NCBI GenBank assembly: GCA_004552385.1
Contig: SFOL01000086.1
Location: forward strand, 1-7,260
Length of the DNA: 7,260 nucleotides
DNA from: Bacteroidales bacterium
GTDB taxonomy: Bacteria; Bacteroidota; Bacteroidia; Bacteroidales; Marinilabiliaceae
Direction of reading: 5' to 3'
Part shown: positions 1-6,004 of the stretch, one piece after another
Numbering within the stretch: position 1 is the stretch's first letter
How the letters are laid out: every line of letters begins with the position of its first letter
Notes under the pieces: model-generated
Told to the model about the DNA's origin: nothing
The model's database searches: none
Seen by the model: the letters and a program-made list of their open reading frames with translations, nothing else
Program-made: the position numbers and the translations under genes

Positions 1-6
1 TATGCA

Positions 7-24
7 GTTTAACATTTATTAAAC
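7..24. repeat. Perfect 6-bp inverted repeat upstream of the pectate lyase promoter
   Basis: GTTTAA and TTAAAC flank a 6-base spacer (CATTTA). The repeat ends 21 bases before the -7 box, so its right arm covers the place where a -33 box would be expected, and no TTTG is present there. It could be an operator or activator site. It could equally be a chance AT-rich repeat, or the end of a terminator belonging to a gene left of the window. Confidence 0.2.
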
Positions 25-45
25 AAGTGGCGGATAAAAAGTGTT

Positions 46-53
46 TACTTTTG
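46..53 (+). promoter_or_regulatory. Bacteroidetes -7 promoter box for the pectate lyase gene
   Basis: TACTTTTG matches the Bacteroidetes primary-sigma -7 consensus TAnnTTTG at every fixed position. It lies 57 bases before the ATG at 111, giving a predicted untranslated leader of roughly 50 bases. No convincing TTTG -33 element is found 19-21 bases upstream, which may mean a weak or activator-dependent promoter. The leader has no strong Shine-Dalgarno sequence, as is usual in this phylum. Confidence 0.55.
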
Positions 54-110
54 CAAACGATTGGTCAGTGAAGACTATCACAACAAAAATTACCACAAGA
101 ACGATTATAT

Positions 111-2510
111 ATGAAAGGTAAATTACTGAGTTTGTGCGCATTAGCCATAACAACCACGGTTGCTGAGGCTAAGGTGAACATAACGGAGAGCAAGGGCTGG
201 TTCGAATCCGCCTACGTAAAGTGGGCAAACGATTTGACCAACTACTCCAGCTATAACGTATACTACAAAGCGAGCGGCGACGCGAACTACACAAAGCTCG
301 ACAAGGAGCTTGTGCGCAACTATGTGACCTATGGCCGCGCCGACATCGTAGGCATAAAGGCTGGGAAGTACACCATGAAAGTGGTGCCGGTGAAAAGCGA
401 CGGCACGGAAGACACTGCCGAGGCCGCCGAGACAGCCGAACTGACCGCCACCGCCCACGACCGCACCGGTTTCGCCTTCAGCAGCATGACCGAGGGCAAG
501 ACGAACAAGGCAGGCGTGACATTCAACGCCGCCGACGGACTCGGAGCGTATAAGACCGAAGGCACGCTGAAAGACAATGCGAGGGTCGTATACGTCACGG
601 CCAACAACGCCAAGAGCGTGTCTCTCGCCATCAACACCGGCAGCAAGGAGGAGACGTTCACAGGCATCCAGCAGATAATATACGGCTACCAGAAAGGCGC
701 TGACGCGCGCCCACTGTGCATACGCATAGTTGGCACTATAACGGACAGCGACTGCGACAAATTCCTCAGCTCAGCGGAGGGCATACAGATAAAAGGCGCC
801 AACGGATATATGCCGATGAACATAACCATAGAGGGCATTGGTGATGACGCCACCGTATGGGGGTTCGGCTTCCTAATCCGCAACGCCTGCTCGGTGGAGC
901 TGCGCAACTTCGGGATAATGCTATGCATGGACGACTGCGTATCGATAGACACCGACAATGAGCACATCTGGATACACAACATCGACCTGTTCTATGGCAA
1001 CACGGGCGGAGACTCTGACCAGGCCAAGGGAGACGGCACGTTAGACCTGAAAGGCGACTCAAAATACCTGACCTTCAGCTACAACCACCTGTGGGACAGC
1101 GGCAAGGCGAGCCTTTGCGGCATGAAGAGCGAGACCGGGCCTAACTACATAACATATCACCACAACTGGTTCGACCACTCCGACAGCCGCCACCCGCGCG
1201 TCCGCACCATGAGCGTCCACGTGTACAACAACTACTTCGACGGCAACTCGAAGTACGGCGTGGGAGTCACCAGCGGCGGCTCTGCATTCGTCGAGGCCAA
1301 CTACTTCCGCAACTGCAAATACCCGATGCTCATATCAAAGCAGGGCACAGACGCCACTGGCGAGGGGACGTTCAGCGGCGAGAACGGAGGGGTGATAAAG
1401 GCCTTTAACAACACAGTGAAGAACGCCAAGAGGCTCGTATATTACGCCAAGGACAACACGGAGTTCGACGCCTACGAGGTCAGCTCGCGCAGCGAGACCG
1501 TGCCAAGCTCGGTTACAGCCAAAGCCGGCGGCACGCAATATGACAACTTTGACACGGACAACAGCATAATGTACGCCTGCACGCCCGACGACCCGGAGAC
1601 CGTCCCCGCAACCGTGACGGGATGGTTAGGCGCTGGGCGAATGGGCCACGGCGACTACCAGTGGCAGTTCAACAACAAGACGGAGGACGAGAACTACGGC
1701 GTGATAGCAGCTCTCAAATCAGAGCTCAACGCCTACAAGTCAAGCCTCTATGACCTGTACGACGGCGTAAAAAACACTAATTACGGCACATTCAAAGCAT
1801 CGGGCGGAGACTCGGAGAAAAACGAGGACTACGTGCCGACATACGATGGAGCGGACACCGGCGATGACGACGACAACATCGTGGTTGCCCAGAAGTGGGT
1901 ATTCACATCGTGGAGCAGCGAGTCGCAAAACACGATAAAAGAGGCCTCAAACGGTTGGACACAGAAGTCTGAACAGTACGCCCGCTATGAAAAAACCGTC
2001 GCACAGGAGAGCCTTGGTCTGAGCGAGACCGAGGGACTTACATTCAACGGCAAAGTGATGGTAAGCTTCGACGCGGACAAGGGATATTACATTCAGGGCT
2101 CGATGAGCATATTCTTGAATGTTGAGGAAGGCGACATCGTCAGCGTGAACTTCTCCAACACAGGCTCAAAGAACGGGTCTCGAGACCTCTTTATAAACGG
2201 CGAGGCCGTGGCCTCATCGGCATCGACATCGCAGGTGACTGGCAGATACACAGTGCCTGAAGGTGTTACCGTAGTTGAGATAAAGGGGTCAGCAAGCCTG
2301 AACATCATGTCGATCTCAATCTTGAAGCAAAGCGGAGAAGACAATGGCGACACCCCGAACGGAATAAAGGAAGCCGAAGCCGAAGTGGTGGCCGTGGAGT
2401 ACTACACACTGGGCGGCGCAAGACTCTCGGCCCCGCAGCGCGGGCTGAACATCGTGCGCACCATCCTCTCAGACGGCAGCAGCAAGGCTGAGAAGATCAT
2501 AAGGAAGTAG
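111..2510 (+). CDS. Secreted multidomain pectate lyase, polysaccharide lyase family 1
   Basis: Predicted to cleave alpha-1,4-polygalacturonan by calcium-dependent beta-elimination outside the cytoplasm. Residues 1-20 form a signal peptide (basic start, hydrophobic core, AEA before the cut). Residues about 22-116 resemble a fibronectin III-type beta domain. The PL1 parallel beta-helix follows at about 130-560. It carries the family signature: acidic pair D274/D275, DGTLD with D308 and D312 (candidate calcium ligands), K332, the YHHN motif at 349-352, and RHPRVR at 360-365, where R360 aligns by eye with the catalytic arginine of PelC. An Asp-rich linker near 575-588 leads to a beta-sandwich, possibly carbohydrate-binding, at about 590-740. 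The last 40 residues (YYTLGG to the basic end) look like a Prevotella-style C-terminal sorting or anchoring tail. At 799 residues it is far longer than a bare PL1 enzyme of about 350-450. It appears monocistronic, and no SusC/SusD genes are adjacent. The PL1 assignment is strong; the flanking domains are inferred from pattern. Confidence 0.93.
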   Translation: MKGKLLSLCALAITTTVAEAKVNITESKGWFESAYVKWANDLTNYSSYNVYYKASGDANYTKLDKELVRNYVTYGRADIVGIKAGKYTMKVVPVKSDGTEDTAEAAETAELTATAHDRTGFAFSSMTEGKTNKAGVTFNAADGLGAYKTEGTLKDNARVVYVTANNAKSVSLAINTGSKEETFTGIQQIIYGYQKGADARPLCIRIVGTITDSDCDKFLSSAEGIQIKGANGYMPMNITIEGIGDDATVWGFGFLIRNACSVELRNFGIMLCMDDCVSIDTDNEHIWIHNIDLFYGNTGGDSDQAKGDGTLDLKGDSKYLTFSYNHLWDSGKASLCGMKSETGPNYITYHHNWFDHSDSRHPRVRTMSVHVYNNYFDGNSKYGVGVTSGGSAFVEANYFRNCKYPMLISKQGTDATGEGTFSGENGGVIKAFNNTVKNAKRLVYYAKDNTEFDAYEVSSRSETVPSSVTAKAGGTQYDNFDTDNSIMYACTPDDPETVPATVTGWLGAGRMGHGDYQWQFNNKTEDENYGVIAALKSELNAYKSSLYDLYDGVKNTNYGTFKASGGDSEKNEDYVPTYDGADTGDDDDNIVVAQKWVFTSWSSESQNTIKEASNGWTQKSEQYARYEKTVAQESLGLSETEGLTFNGKVMVSFDADKGYYIQGSMSIFLNVEEGDIVSVNFSNTGSKNGSRDLFINGEAVASSASTSQVTGRYTVPEGVTVVEIKGSASLNIMSISILKQSGEDNGDTPNGIKEAEAEVVAVEYYTLGGARLSAPQRGLNIVRTILSDGSSKAEKIIRK

Positions 2511-2535
2511 AACCGACAAGACCCGGCTCAGTAAC

Positions 2536-2569
2536 AGTCCCCCTGCGGAGTAGCCTCCGCAGGGGGACT
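2536..2569 (+). terminator. Intrinsic terminator after the pectate lyase gene
   Basis: A perfect 15-bp stem (2536-2550 paired with 2555-2569, mostly G/C) closes on a TAGC loop 26 bases after the stop codon. It is followed by TACGTTT rather than a clean run of T, so termination may be imperfect or factor-assisted. Apart from this hairpin I see no gene in the 179-base gap to the next coding region, and only imperfect -7 look-alikes there. Confidence 0.75.
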
Positions 2570-2689
2570 TACGTTTCACCCCGCACCGAGAGCCGAGGCT
2601 CATTGGCGGGGCGCAAAGCGGTTAATGAAGATTAATTCATCGGCGGGTTTGTGCATTAATGGGTAACTTAGCGGCACGCAAGGCCCGAC

Positions 2690-3676
2690 ATGAAAACGGG
2701 AGTGCGCGTACCACGAAAAGAGACTACGACACAGAAGCGCATGGACGAAAAGACGAGACTCGCACTGCCAGGACACATGGCGATGCTCGCTGCCAACATC
2801 ATGTGGGGACTCATGGCCCCCGTCAGCAAAGAGGCTCTTAACTACTTCGCCGATAACGGCGTAAGCCCGGTGGTGCTGCCCGCTTTCAGAATGGCAGGCG
2901 CAACAGTGTGCTTCTGGCTAATGTCCGCCATGTCGCGCCACGAGCGCGTGGCGAAGGCGGACATGCCCCTCATACTCCTGGGCGGGCTGCTGAGCGTGGC
3001 GTTCAACCAGAACTTGTTCATCTGCGGGATAGCCTACACGTCGCCCGTCGACGCATCGGTGGTGACGACGATGCTGCCCATAATAACGATGCTTCTCGCC
3101 GCGGCAATACTCGGCGAGCCGATAACAGGCCTCAAAGCCGGCGGCGTGGCCACGGGTACCGCTGGCGCCATACTGCTCGTCATGAGCAACGGCGACGGAC
3201 TGACGTTTGACAAGAGCCACGCCCTGGGCGACGCCATGTGCCTTGGCGCCCAGCTGAGCTTCGCCCTCTACCTTGTATTGTGCAAGCGGGTGATGAGCAA
3301 ATACAGCCCCGTGACGCTCATGAAATGGATGTTCCTCTCGGCCACGGTGGTGACAATGCCATTTTCCGGCCCGAGCATGACGGACATATCGTGGGGCGAG
3401 GTGCCAATGGCGGTATGGGGCGAGGTGGCCTATGTGGTGTTCATCGGCACGGTGATGACCTTCTTCCTGGTGCCAATAGGCCAACGGCTGCTGCGCCCTA
3501 CGGTTGTGAGCTCATATAACTACATACAGCCGGTGGTGTCAGCCGCCGTGTCTCTGATGCTGGGCCTTGCCACATTCGGGTGGGTGAAAGGCGCGGCTGT
3601 CGCACTCGTCTTCAGCGGAGTGCTGATGGTTAGCCGTTCAAGAGCCAAAAGTGACTCGATAAAAACAAAAGAATAG
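2690..3676 (+). CDS. EamA-family (DMT superfamily) inner-membrane transporter
   Basis: A drug/metabolite transporter superfamily permease; the substrate cannot be told from sequence. About ten hydrophobic helices are visible, near residues 28-48, 59-81, 91-112, 119-141, 146-166, 179-198, 208-225, 240-262, 272-293 and 297-316. They form two five-helix EamA repeats. Typical EamA signatures are present: NIMWGLMAPVSK in helix 1, the loop LGEP at 141-144 after helix 4, and SYNYIQPV in the ninth segment. The 17 basic residues ahead of M18 are not typical of the family, so translation may start instead at the ATG at 2741, giving 311 residues, close to the usual length. Its stop codon is immediately followed by the ATG of the TPR gene, implying one transcript and translational coupling. 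No consensus promoter is evident upstream. The family call is secure; the start is not. Confidence 0.9.
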   Translation: MKTGVRVPRKETTTQKRMDEKTRLALPGHMAMLAANIMWGLMAPVSKEALNYFADNGVSPVVLPAFRMAGATVCFWLMSAMSRHERVAKADMPLILLGGLLSVAFNQNLFICGIAYTSPVDASVVTTMLPIITMLLAAAILGEPITGLKAGGVATGTAGAILLVMSNGDGLTFDKSHALGDAMCLGAQLSFALYLVLCKRVMSKYSPVTLMKWMFLSATVVTMPFSGPSMTDISWGEVPMAVWGEVAYVVFIGTVMTFFLVPIGQRLLRPTVVSSYNYIQPVVSAAVSLMLGLATFGWVKGAAVALVFSGVLMVSRSRAKSDSIKTKE

Positions 3677-4681
3677 ATGAGAACTACGCTACTACTGATA
3701 GCCGCCACGGCTTGCACGGCATGGGCCAATGCACAAGACGACTATGCGAGAGGCGGCACCCTGGCGCGAGAGGACAGCCTCATGAACGCTGCACGCGAGA
3801 TGGCCGACATGGGCAACTTTTCCGAGGCTATAAACATATATTCGCAAGTCCCGACGGAGCGGGCGCGCATAGAGCGCACACAGGCCTACCTGGAGATGGG
3901 CAACGTGGTCAGGGCGCTGAGCGACGCCAAGCTGATGGGGCGCGAGAAAGACTTCGGGCTGAAGGATGACGCCCTGCTGATAGAGGCCCGTTGCCGCGAG
4001 AGGCAGGGCTTCGTGGAGGCCGCGCGGCGGATGTATCGCCGCCTCATGCGCAAAGGGCACGCCGAGGGCATGTATTACTACGCCTCGCACCTGCACACCA
4101 TAGGGCATCAGGCCAAAGCCGCCGAGGTGTGCCAGAAAGCCATAAAAGCCAACCGCCAGCTCACACCGGCCCACGAGCTGATGGCGGACATTGAGACCGC
4201 GCGCGGCCATCGTTATCAGGCACTTCTGCCCCTAATGCGCTACATGCTGACCGCCTCGGACAACGGTCGGCAAGCCGCCGCCGAGAGGCTTATGCGACTG
4301 TGGCGACGCGGCGGGCTGGGAATAGACATTTTGAGCAAAAGGGAGGCGGAAGAAAAATATAGCGAGATGATGGAGAAGCGCATAGACGCGATATGTGACA
4401 GCATCCGCCCCAAGGGCGAGACATCAGCTGACAAGATAGACGCCCTGGCCATGCGCACCGACAGTCTGCTTGCCGTCATGAGGGAGACAGGCGAAGAGAA
4501 CCTGGACTTCTGGCAGGTGGAGTATGCCGACTTCCTGATAGAGATACACGCACGCGGTTTTACTCGCCCCATGATATACTTCATAATGGAACCAGCCTAC
4601 AGGGCGGAGTGCCTGGCTTGGCTGAGCGAGAACGCCGGCTACTTTCTGGAATTCGAGACTTGGGTGAACGCAAGACTGTGA
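3677..4681 (+). CDS. Exported tetratricopeptide-repeat (TPR) protein
   Basis: A periplasmic or envelope-associated TPR protein of unknown role, probably a protein-interaction scaffold. Residues 1-19 are a type I signal peptide ending ANA before QDD; the cysteine at 13 lacks a proper lipobox. Helix pairs of TPR type are visible at about 36-60, 99-130, 131-160 and 162-193, with the expected small and aromatic residues (for example GNFSEAINIY and GHQAKAAEVCQKAI). The C-terminal third (about 215-334) is helical and charged without clear repeats, and ends in an acidic and aromatic segment followed by NARL. The ATG touches the stop codon of the upstream transporter, so the two are almost certainly co-translated. 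The stop TGA sits only a few bases before IS3 orfA-like sequence, so the last residues could have been altered by the insertion. I do not recognise a characterised homologue. Confidence 0.82.
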   Translation: MRTTLLLIAATACTAWANAQDDYARGGTLAREDSLMNAAREMADMGNFSEAINIYSQVPTERARIERTQAYLEMGNVVRALSDAKLMGREKDFGLKDDALLIEARCRERQGFVEAARRMYRRLMRKGHAEGMYYYASHLHTIGHQAKAAEVCQKAIKANRQLTPAHELMADIETARGHRYQALLPLMRYMLTASDNGRQAAAERLMRLWRRGGLGIDILSKREAEEKYSEMMEKRIDAICDSIRPKGETSADKIDALAMRTDSLLAVMRETGEENLDFWQVEYADFLIEIHARGFTRPMIYFIMEPAYRAECLAWLSENAGYFLEFETWVNARL

Positions 4682-4721
4682 GTTTTCTGGATGGGACACG
4701 TCTTTCAAGGCGAAAGTCGCC

Positions 4722-4979
4722 GTGGAAGCGCTCAAGGAAACGGAGCCACTGGAGTCGCTGGCCAAGAAATATGGCATAGCGCCCTCGAAAATTACAGAAT
4801 GGAAGAACGAGTTGCTTAACAACGCGGACAAAGCCTTCGGAAAAGACACGGAGAGCAAGAGCGAGCTCAAGAAGGTGACGGCCGAGAAAGACCGTCTTCT
4901 CAAAAAGGTGGGACAGTTGACAATCGACTGCGATTTTTTTGCGAAAGCCTGCGAGGATGCCGGACTCAAAGTGAGATAG
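4722..4979 (+). CDS. IS3-family transposase OrfA, 5'-truncated
   Basis: The DNA-binding subunit of an IS3 transposase. The visible product contains the second half of the helix-turn-helix (LAKKYGIAPSKITEWK, residues 13-28) and a leucine-zipper-like coiled coil at about 49-70, with V52, L59, V63, L66 and C70 on a heptad face. In-frame homology extends upstream of this start: the codons from 4692 read WDTSFKAKVAVEAL, the usual OrfA N-terminal helix. The frame is open only from an upstream TGA at 4665-4667, and there is no ATG, GTG or TTG before the GTG at 4722. That GTG lies inside the first helix and is the only start available. Full-length OrfA is normally about 95-105 residues against 85 here, so this is probably a decayed gene. 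Its 3' part contains the frameshift site leading to orfB. Confidence 0.75.
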   Translation: MEALKETEPLESLAKKYGIAPSKITEWKNELLNNADKAFGKDTESKSELKKVTAEKDRLLKKVGQLTIDCDFFAKACEDAGLKVR

Positions 4980-5008
4980 CGGACCTTGAGATGAAACGCC
5001 CCGCAGGC
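4934..5008 (+). other. Candidate programmed -1 ribosomal frameshift signal joining orfA and orfB
   Basis: T TTT TTT at 4934-4940 is a slippery heptamer in exactly the X XXY YYZ phase of the orfA frame (GAT TTT TTT GCG). The -1 frame is then open without a stop from 4934 through the orfB ATG at 4991. Six bases after the heptamer, GCCTGCG (4947-4953) can pair with CGCAGGC (5002-5008). A 5-bp helix, CTCAA with TTGAG (4965-4969 and 4986-4990), fits inside the loop. IS3 elements characteristically make the OrfAB transposase this way; the structure itself is inferred by eye. Confidence 0.6.
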
Positions 5009-5797
5009 ATGAGCCGCAACAGATTCTGCAAGTACATGAAGTTCAACCGCAGCAACCTCTATTACAAGCCGAAGGGCGAATCCGGTCTCAATCTGAGGAT
5101 AATGGAGATAATAGACGAGTATTACCTTGACCATCCGACGACGGGCGTGAAGACCATGACAATGGTTCTCCGCGAGAAGGACTATACCGTCAACGAAAAG
5201 CGCGTGCGCCGACTTATGCGCAAGATGAACCTTATGGCCATCTATCCGCGGAAGTGCCTCTCGAAAGGAGGAAGTGCCGGACACATACATCCCTACCTGT
5301 TGCGCAACCTGGAAATAAACCGCCGCAATCAGGTGTGGAGCACCGACATCTCCTACATCCGGATGATTGGCGGCTTCATGTATCTCTATGCAATCATAGA
5401 CGTCTACAGCCGCTATATAGTGGGCTGGAAACTGAGCAACACCCTATCGGCCGACAACGTGCACGAGATGCTCAAAGAAAGTATCCGCAAGTTCGGTGCG
5501 CCTGAGATCATCAACAGCGACCAGGGCTCGCAATATACAACAAAGGCATGGGAAGACCTCCTGAAAGAGAACGGCATCCTCATCAGCATGGATGGCCGGG
5601 GCCGCTGCAAGGACAACATCTGGATAGAACGGTTCTGGCGCACTGTCAAGCAGGAATACGTCTATATCAATCCGACCGACTCTGTCGTGGAGCTGCGTCA
5701 GGGGATAAGCGACTACATCGAGTTCTACAACTACGAACGCCCCCATCAGAGCGTCGGAGAAGTCCTTCCGGCCCGAAGCTACGGATTAATCGCGTAA
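4991..5797 (+). CDS. IS3-family transposase OrfB, DDE integrase-type catalytic domain
   Basis: The catalytic part of the transposase, expected to act as the OrfAB fusion. An N-terminal helix-turn-helix-like region (HTH_21 type) spans about 35-85. It is followed by an rve/RNase H-fold integrase domain from about 110. The DDE triad is intact: D119 in WSTDISYI, D177 in INSDQGSQYT and E213 in CKDNIWIERFW. There are 35 residues between the last two, the classic IS3 D-35-E spacing. The conserved K/R-rich helix after E213 and the C-terminal YNYERPHQS are also present. At 268 residues it is near full length with no internal stops, so orfB looks intact even though orfA upstream is not. An independent start at this ATG is possible. 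Upstream in the same frame the reading frame stays open back to the slippery site. Confidence 0.93.
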   Translation: MKRPAGMSRNRFCKYMKFNRSNLYYKPKGESGLNLRIMEIIDEYYLDHPTTGVKTMTMVLREKDYTVNEKRVRRLMRKMNLMAIYPRKCLSKGGSAGHIHPYLLRNLEINRRNQVWSTDISYIRMIGGFMYLYAIIDVYSRYIVGWKLSNTLSADNVHEMLKESIRKFGAPEIINSDQGSQYTTKAWEDLLKENGILISMDGRGRCKDNIWIERFWRTVKQEYVYINPTDSVVELRQGISDYIEFYNYERPHQSVGEVLPARSYGLIA

Positions 5798-5800
5798 AAA

Positions 5801-5832
5801 TTTGGACAATAATGGAAAAAGAACTAATTTTG
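5801..5832 (+). promoter_or_regulatory. Consensus Bacteroidetes promoter at the IS right end
   Basis: TTTG (5801-5804), a 20-base spacer and TAATTTTG (5825-5832) match the Bacteroidetes -33 and -7 consensus fully, with ideal spacing. The predicted transcription start is near 5838-5840, giving a leader of about 165 bases before the DUF3575 gene. The -33 box lies within TTTGGACA, the probable terminal bases of the IS3 element, so the promoter may be a hybrid of IS and flanking DNA. Confidence 0.6.
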
Positions 5833-5839
5833 TGGTGGA

Positions 5840-5868
5840 AAAAAACAAAAACCTTGACTTGTCAAGGT
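5840..5868 (-). terminator. Inverted repeat; possible minus-strand terminator or operator
   Basis: ACCTTGAC and GTCAAGGT (5851-5858 and 5861-5868) form a perfect 8-bp inverted repeat around TT. Read on the minus strand, the stem is followed by T5 G T7, the form of an intrinsic terminator that would stop leftward transcription entering the IS. On the plus strand it sits 18 bases after the -7 box, in the early transcribed region, where a repressor could bind. Neither role is proven. Confidence 0.4.
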
Positions 5869-5870
5869 CG

Positions 5871-5954
5871 GGGCAAAGAGGAGGAGTTGGCCTCCGCCGC
5901 TTCTCCCTTTGTTCTGAAAATTATTGAAGTTTAACCCCCTGTCGAAAAACGGGG
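5871..5954 (+). other. Two further hairpins in the leader of the DUF3575 gene
   Basis: The first pairs 5871-5883 with 5903-5914: nine Watson-Crick pairs (CAAAG, a bulged A, GGAG against CTCCCTTTG), extended by G-T and G-C pairs. An alternative smaller hairpin is GGAGG (5880-5884) with CCTCC (5891-5895). The second pairs CCCC-T-GT (5936-5942, bulged T) with ACGGGG (5949-5954) around CGAAAA. If the promoter at 5801-5832 is used, both are in the 5' leader RNA and could affect stability or translation. I recognise no known riboswitch class. Confidence 0.35.
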
Positions 5955-5964
5955 AGTACTATAA

Positions 5965-5983
5965 CGTAACATTATATATTACG
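5965..5983. repeat. Near-palindrome upstream of the second -7 box
   Basis: CGTAA and TTACG are 5-bp inverted arms around a 9-base AT-rich centre. Two further complementary pairs lie inside, making a 19-base near-palindrome. It ends 9 bases before TATTTTTG and covers the place where a -33 box would sit, which suits a regulator-binding site. The AT-rich setting means chance is a real alternative. Confidence 0.25.
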
Positions 5984-5992
5984 GAATATGAC

Positions 5993-6000
5993 TATTTTTG
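5993..6000 (+). promoter_or_regulatory. Second -7 box close to the DUF3575 start
   Basis: TATTTTTG matches TAnnTTTG exactly, but there is no TTTG 19-21 bases upstream. Transcription would begin near the GTG codon at 6005, giving an almost leaderless message, so this is either an activator-dependent secondary promoter or a chance match in AT-rich DNA. Confidence 0.35.
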
Positions 6001-6004
6001 TGCC

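Larger units (their letters stand above)
4682..5808 (+). mobile_element. IS3-family insertion sequence, left end missing
   Basis: The element contains orfA and orfB in the IS3 arrangement, with orfB in the -1 frame. The right end is placed near 5808 because TTTGGACA, whose complement begins with the TG typical of IS3 ends, lies just after the orfB stop. No matching inverted repeat is found at the left: orfA homology begins only about 10 bases after the TPR gene stop, leaving no room for a terminal repeat, promoter or start codon. The copy is therefore probably immobile by itself. Both boundaries are estimates, and no target-site duplication could be identified. Confidence 0.7.

Noticed and set aside
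2570..2577. TACGTTTC as a promoter for the transporter gene
   Set aside because: One mismatch to TAnnTTTG, no -33 box at the right distance, and it lies directly at the foot of the terminator hairpin.
2648..2671. TTTG and TAACTTAG as a promoter for the transporter gene
   Set aside because: The -7 box has a mismatch and the spacing is only 12 bases instead of about 20.
2918..3484. A 188-codon minus-strand open frame inside the transporter gene
   Set aside because: His- and Arg-rich composition typical of an antisense shadow. The plus strand encodes a clear ten-helix transporter.
4677..4690. TGTGAGTTTTCTGG as the left terminal repeat of the IS
   Set aside because: It shares only TGT and a run of T with the right end. 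Accepting it would leave no room for the usual untranslated region or start of orfA.
4424..5290. A 288-codon minus-strand open frame across the TPR gene end and IS
   Set aside because: It runs antisense through the TPR gene and both transposase frames, has no recognisable domain, and is explained by GC-rich codon usage of the real genes.
5924..6004. An upstream extension of the DUF3575 gene to a TTG codon
   Set aside because: It puts acidic, non-hydrophobic residues before a normal signal peptide, uses a rare start, and runs through a hairpin and a -7 box.
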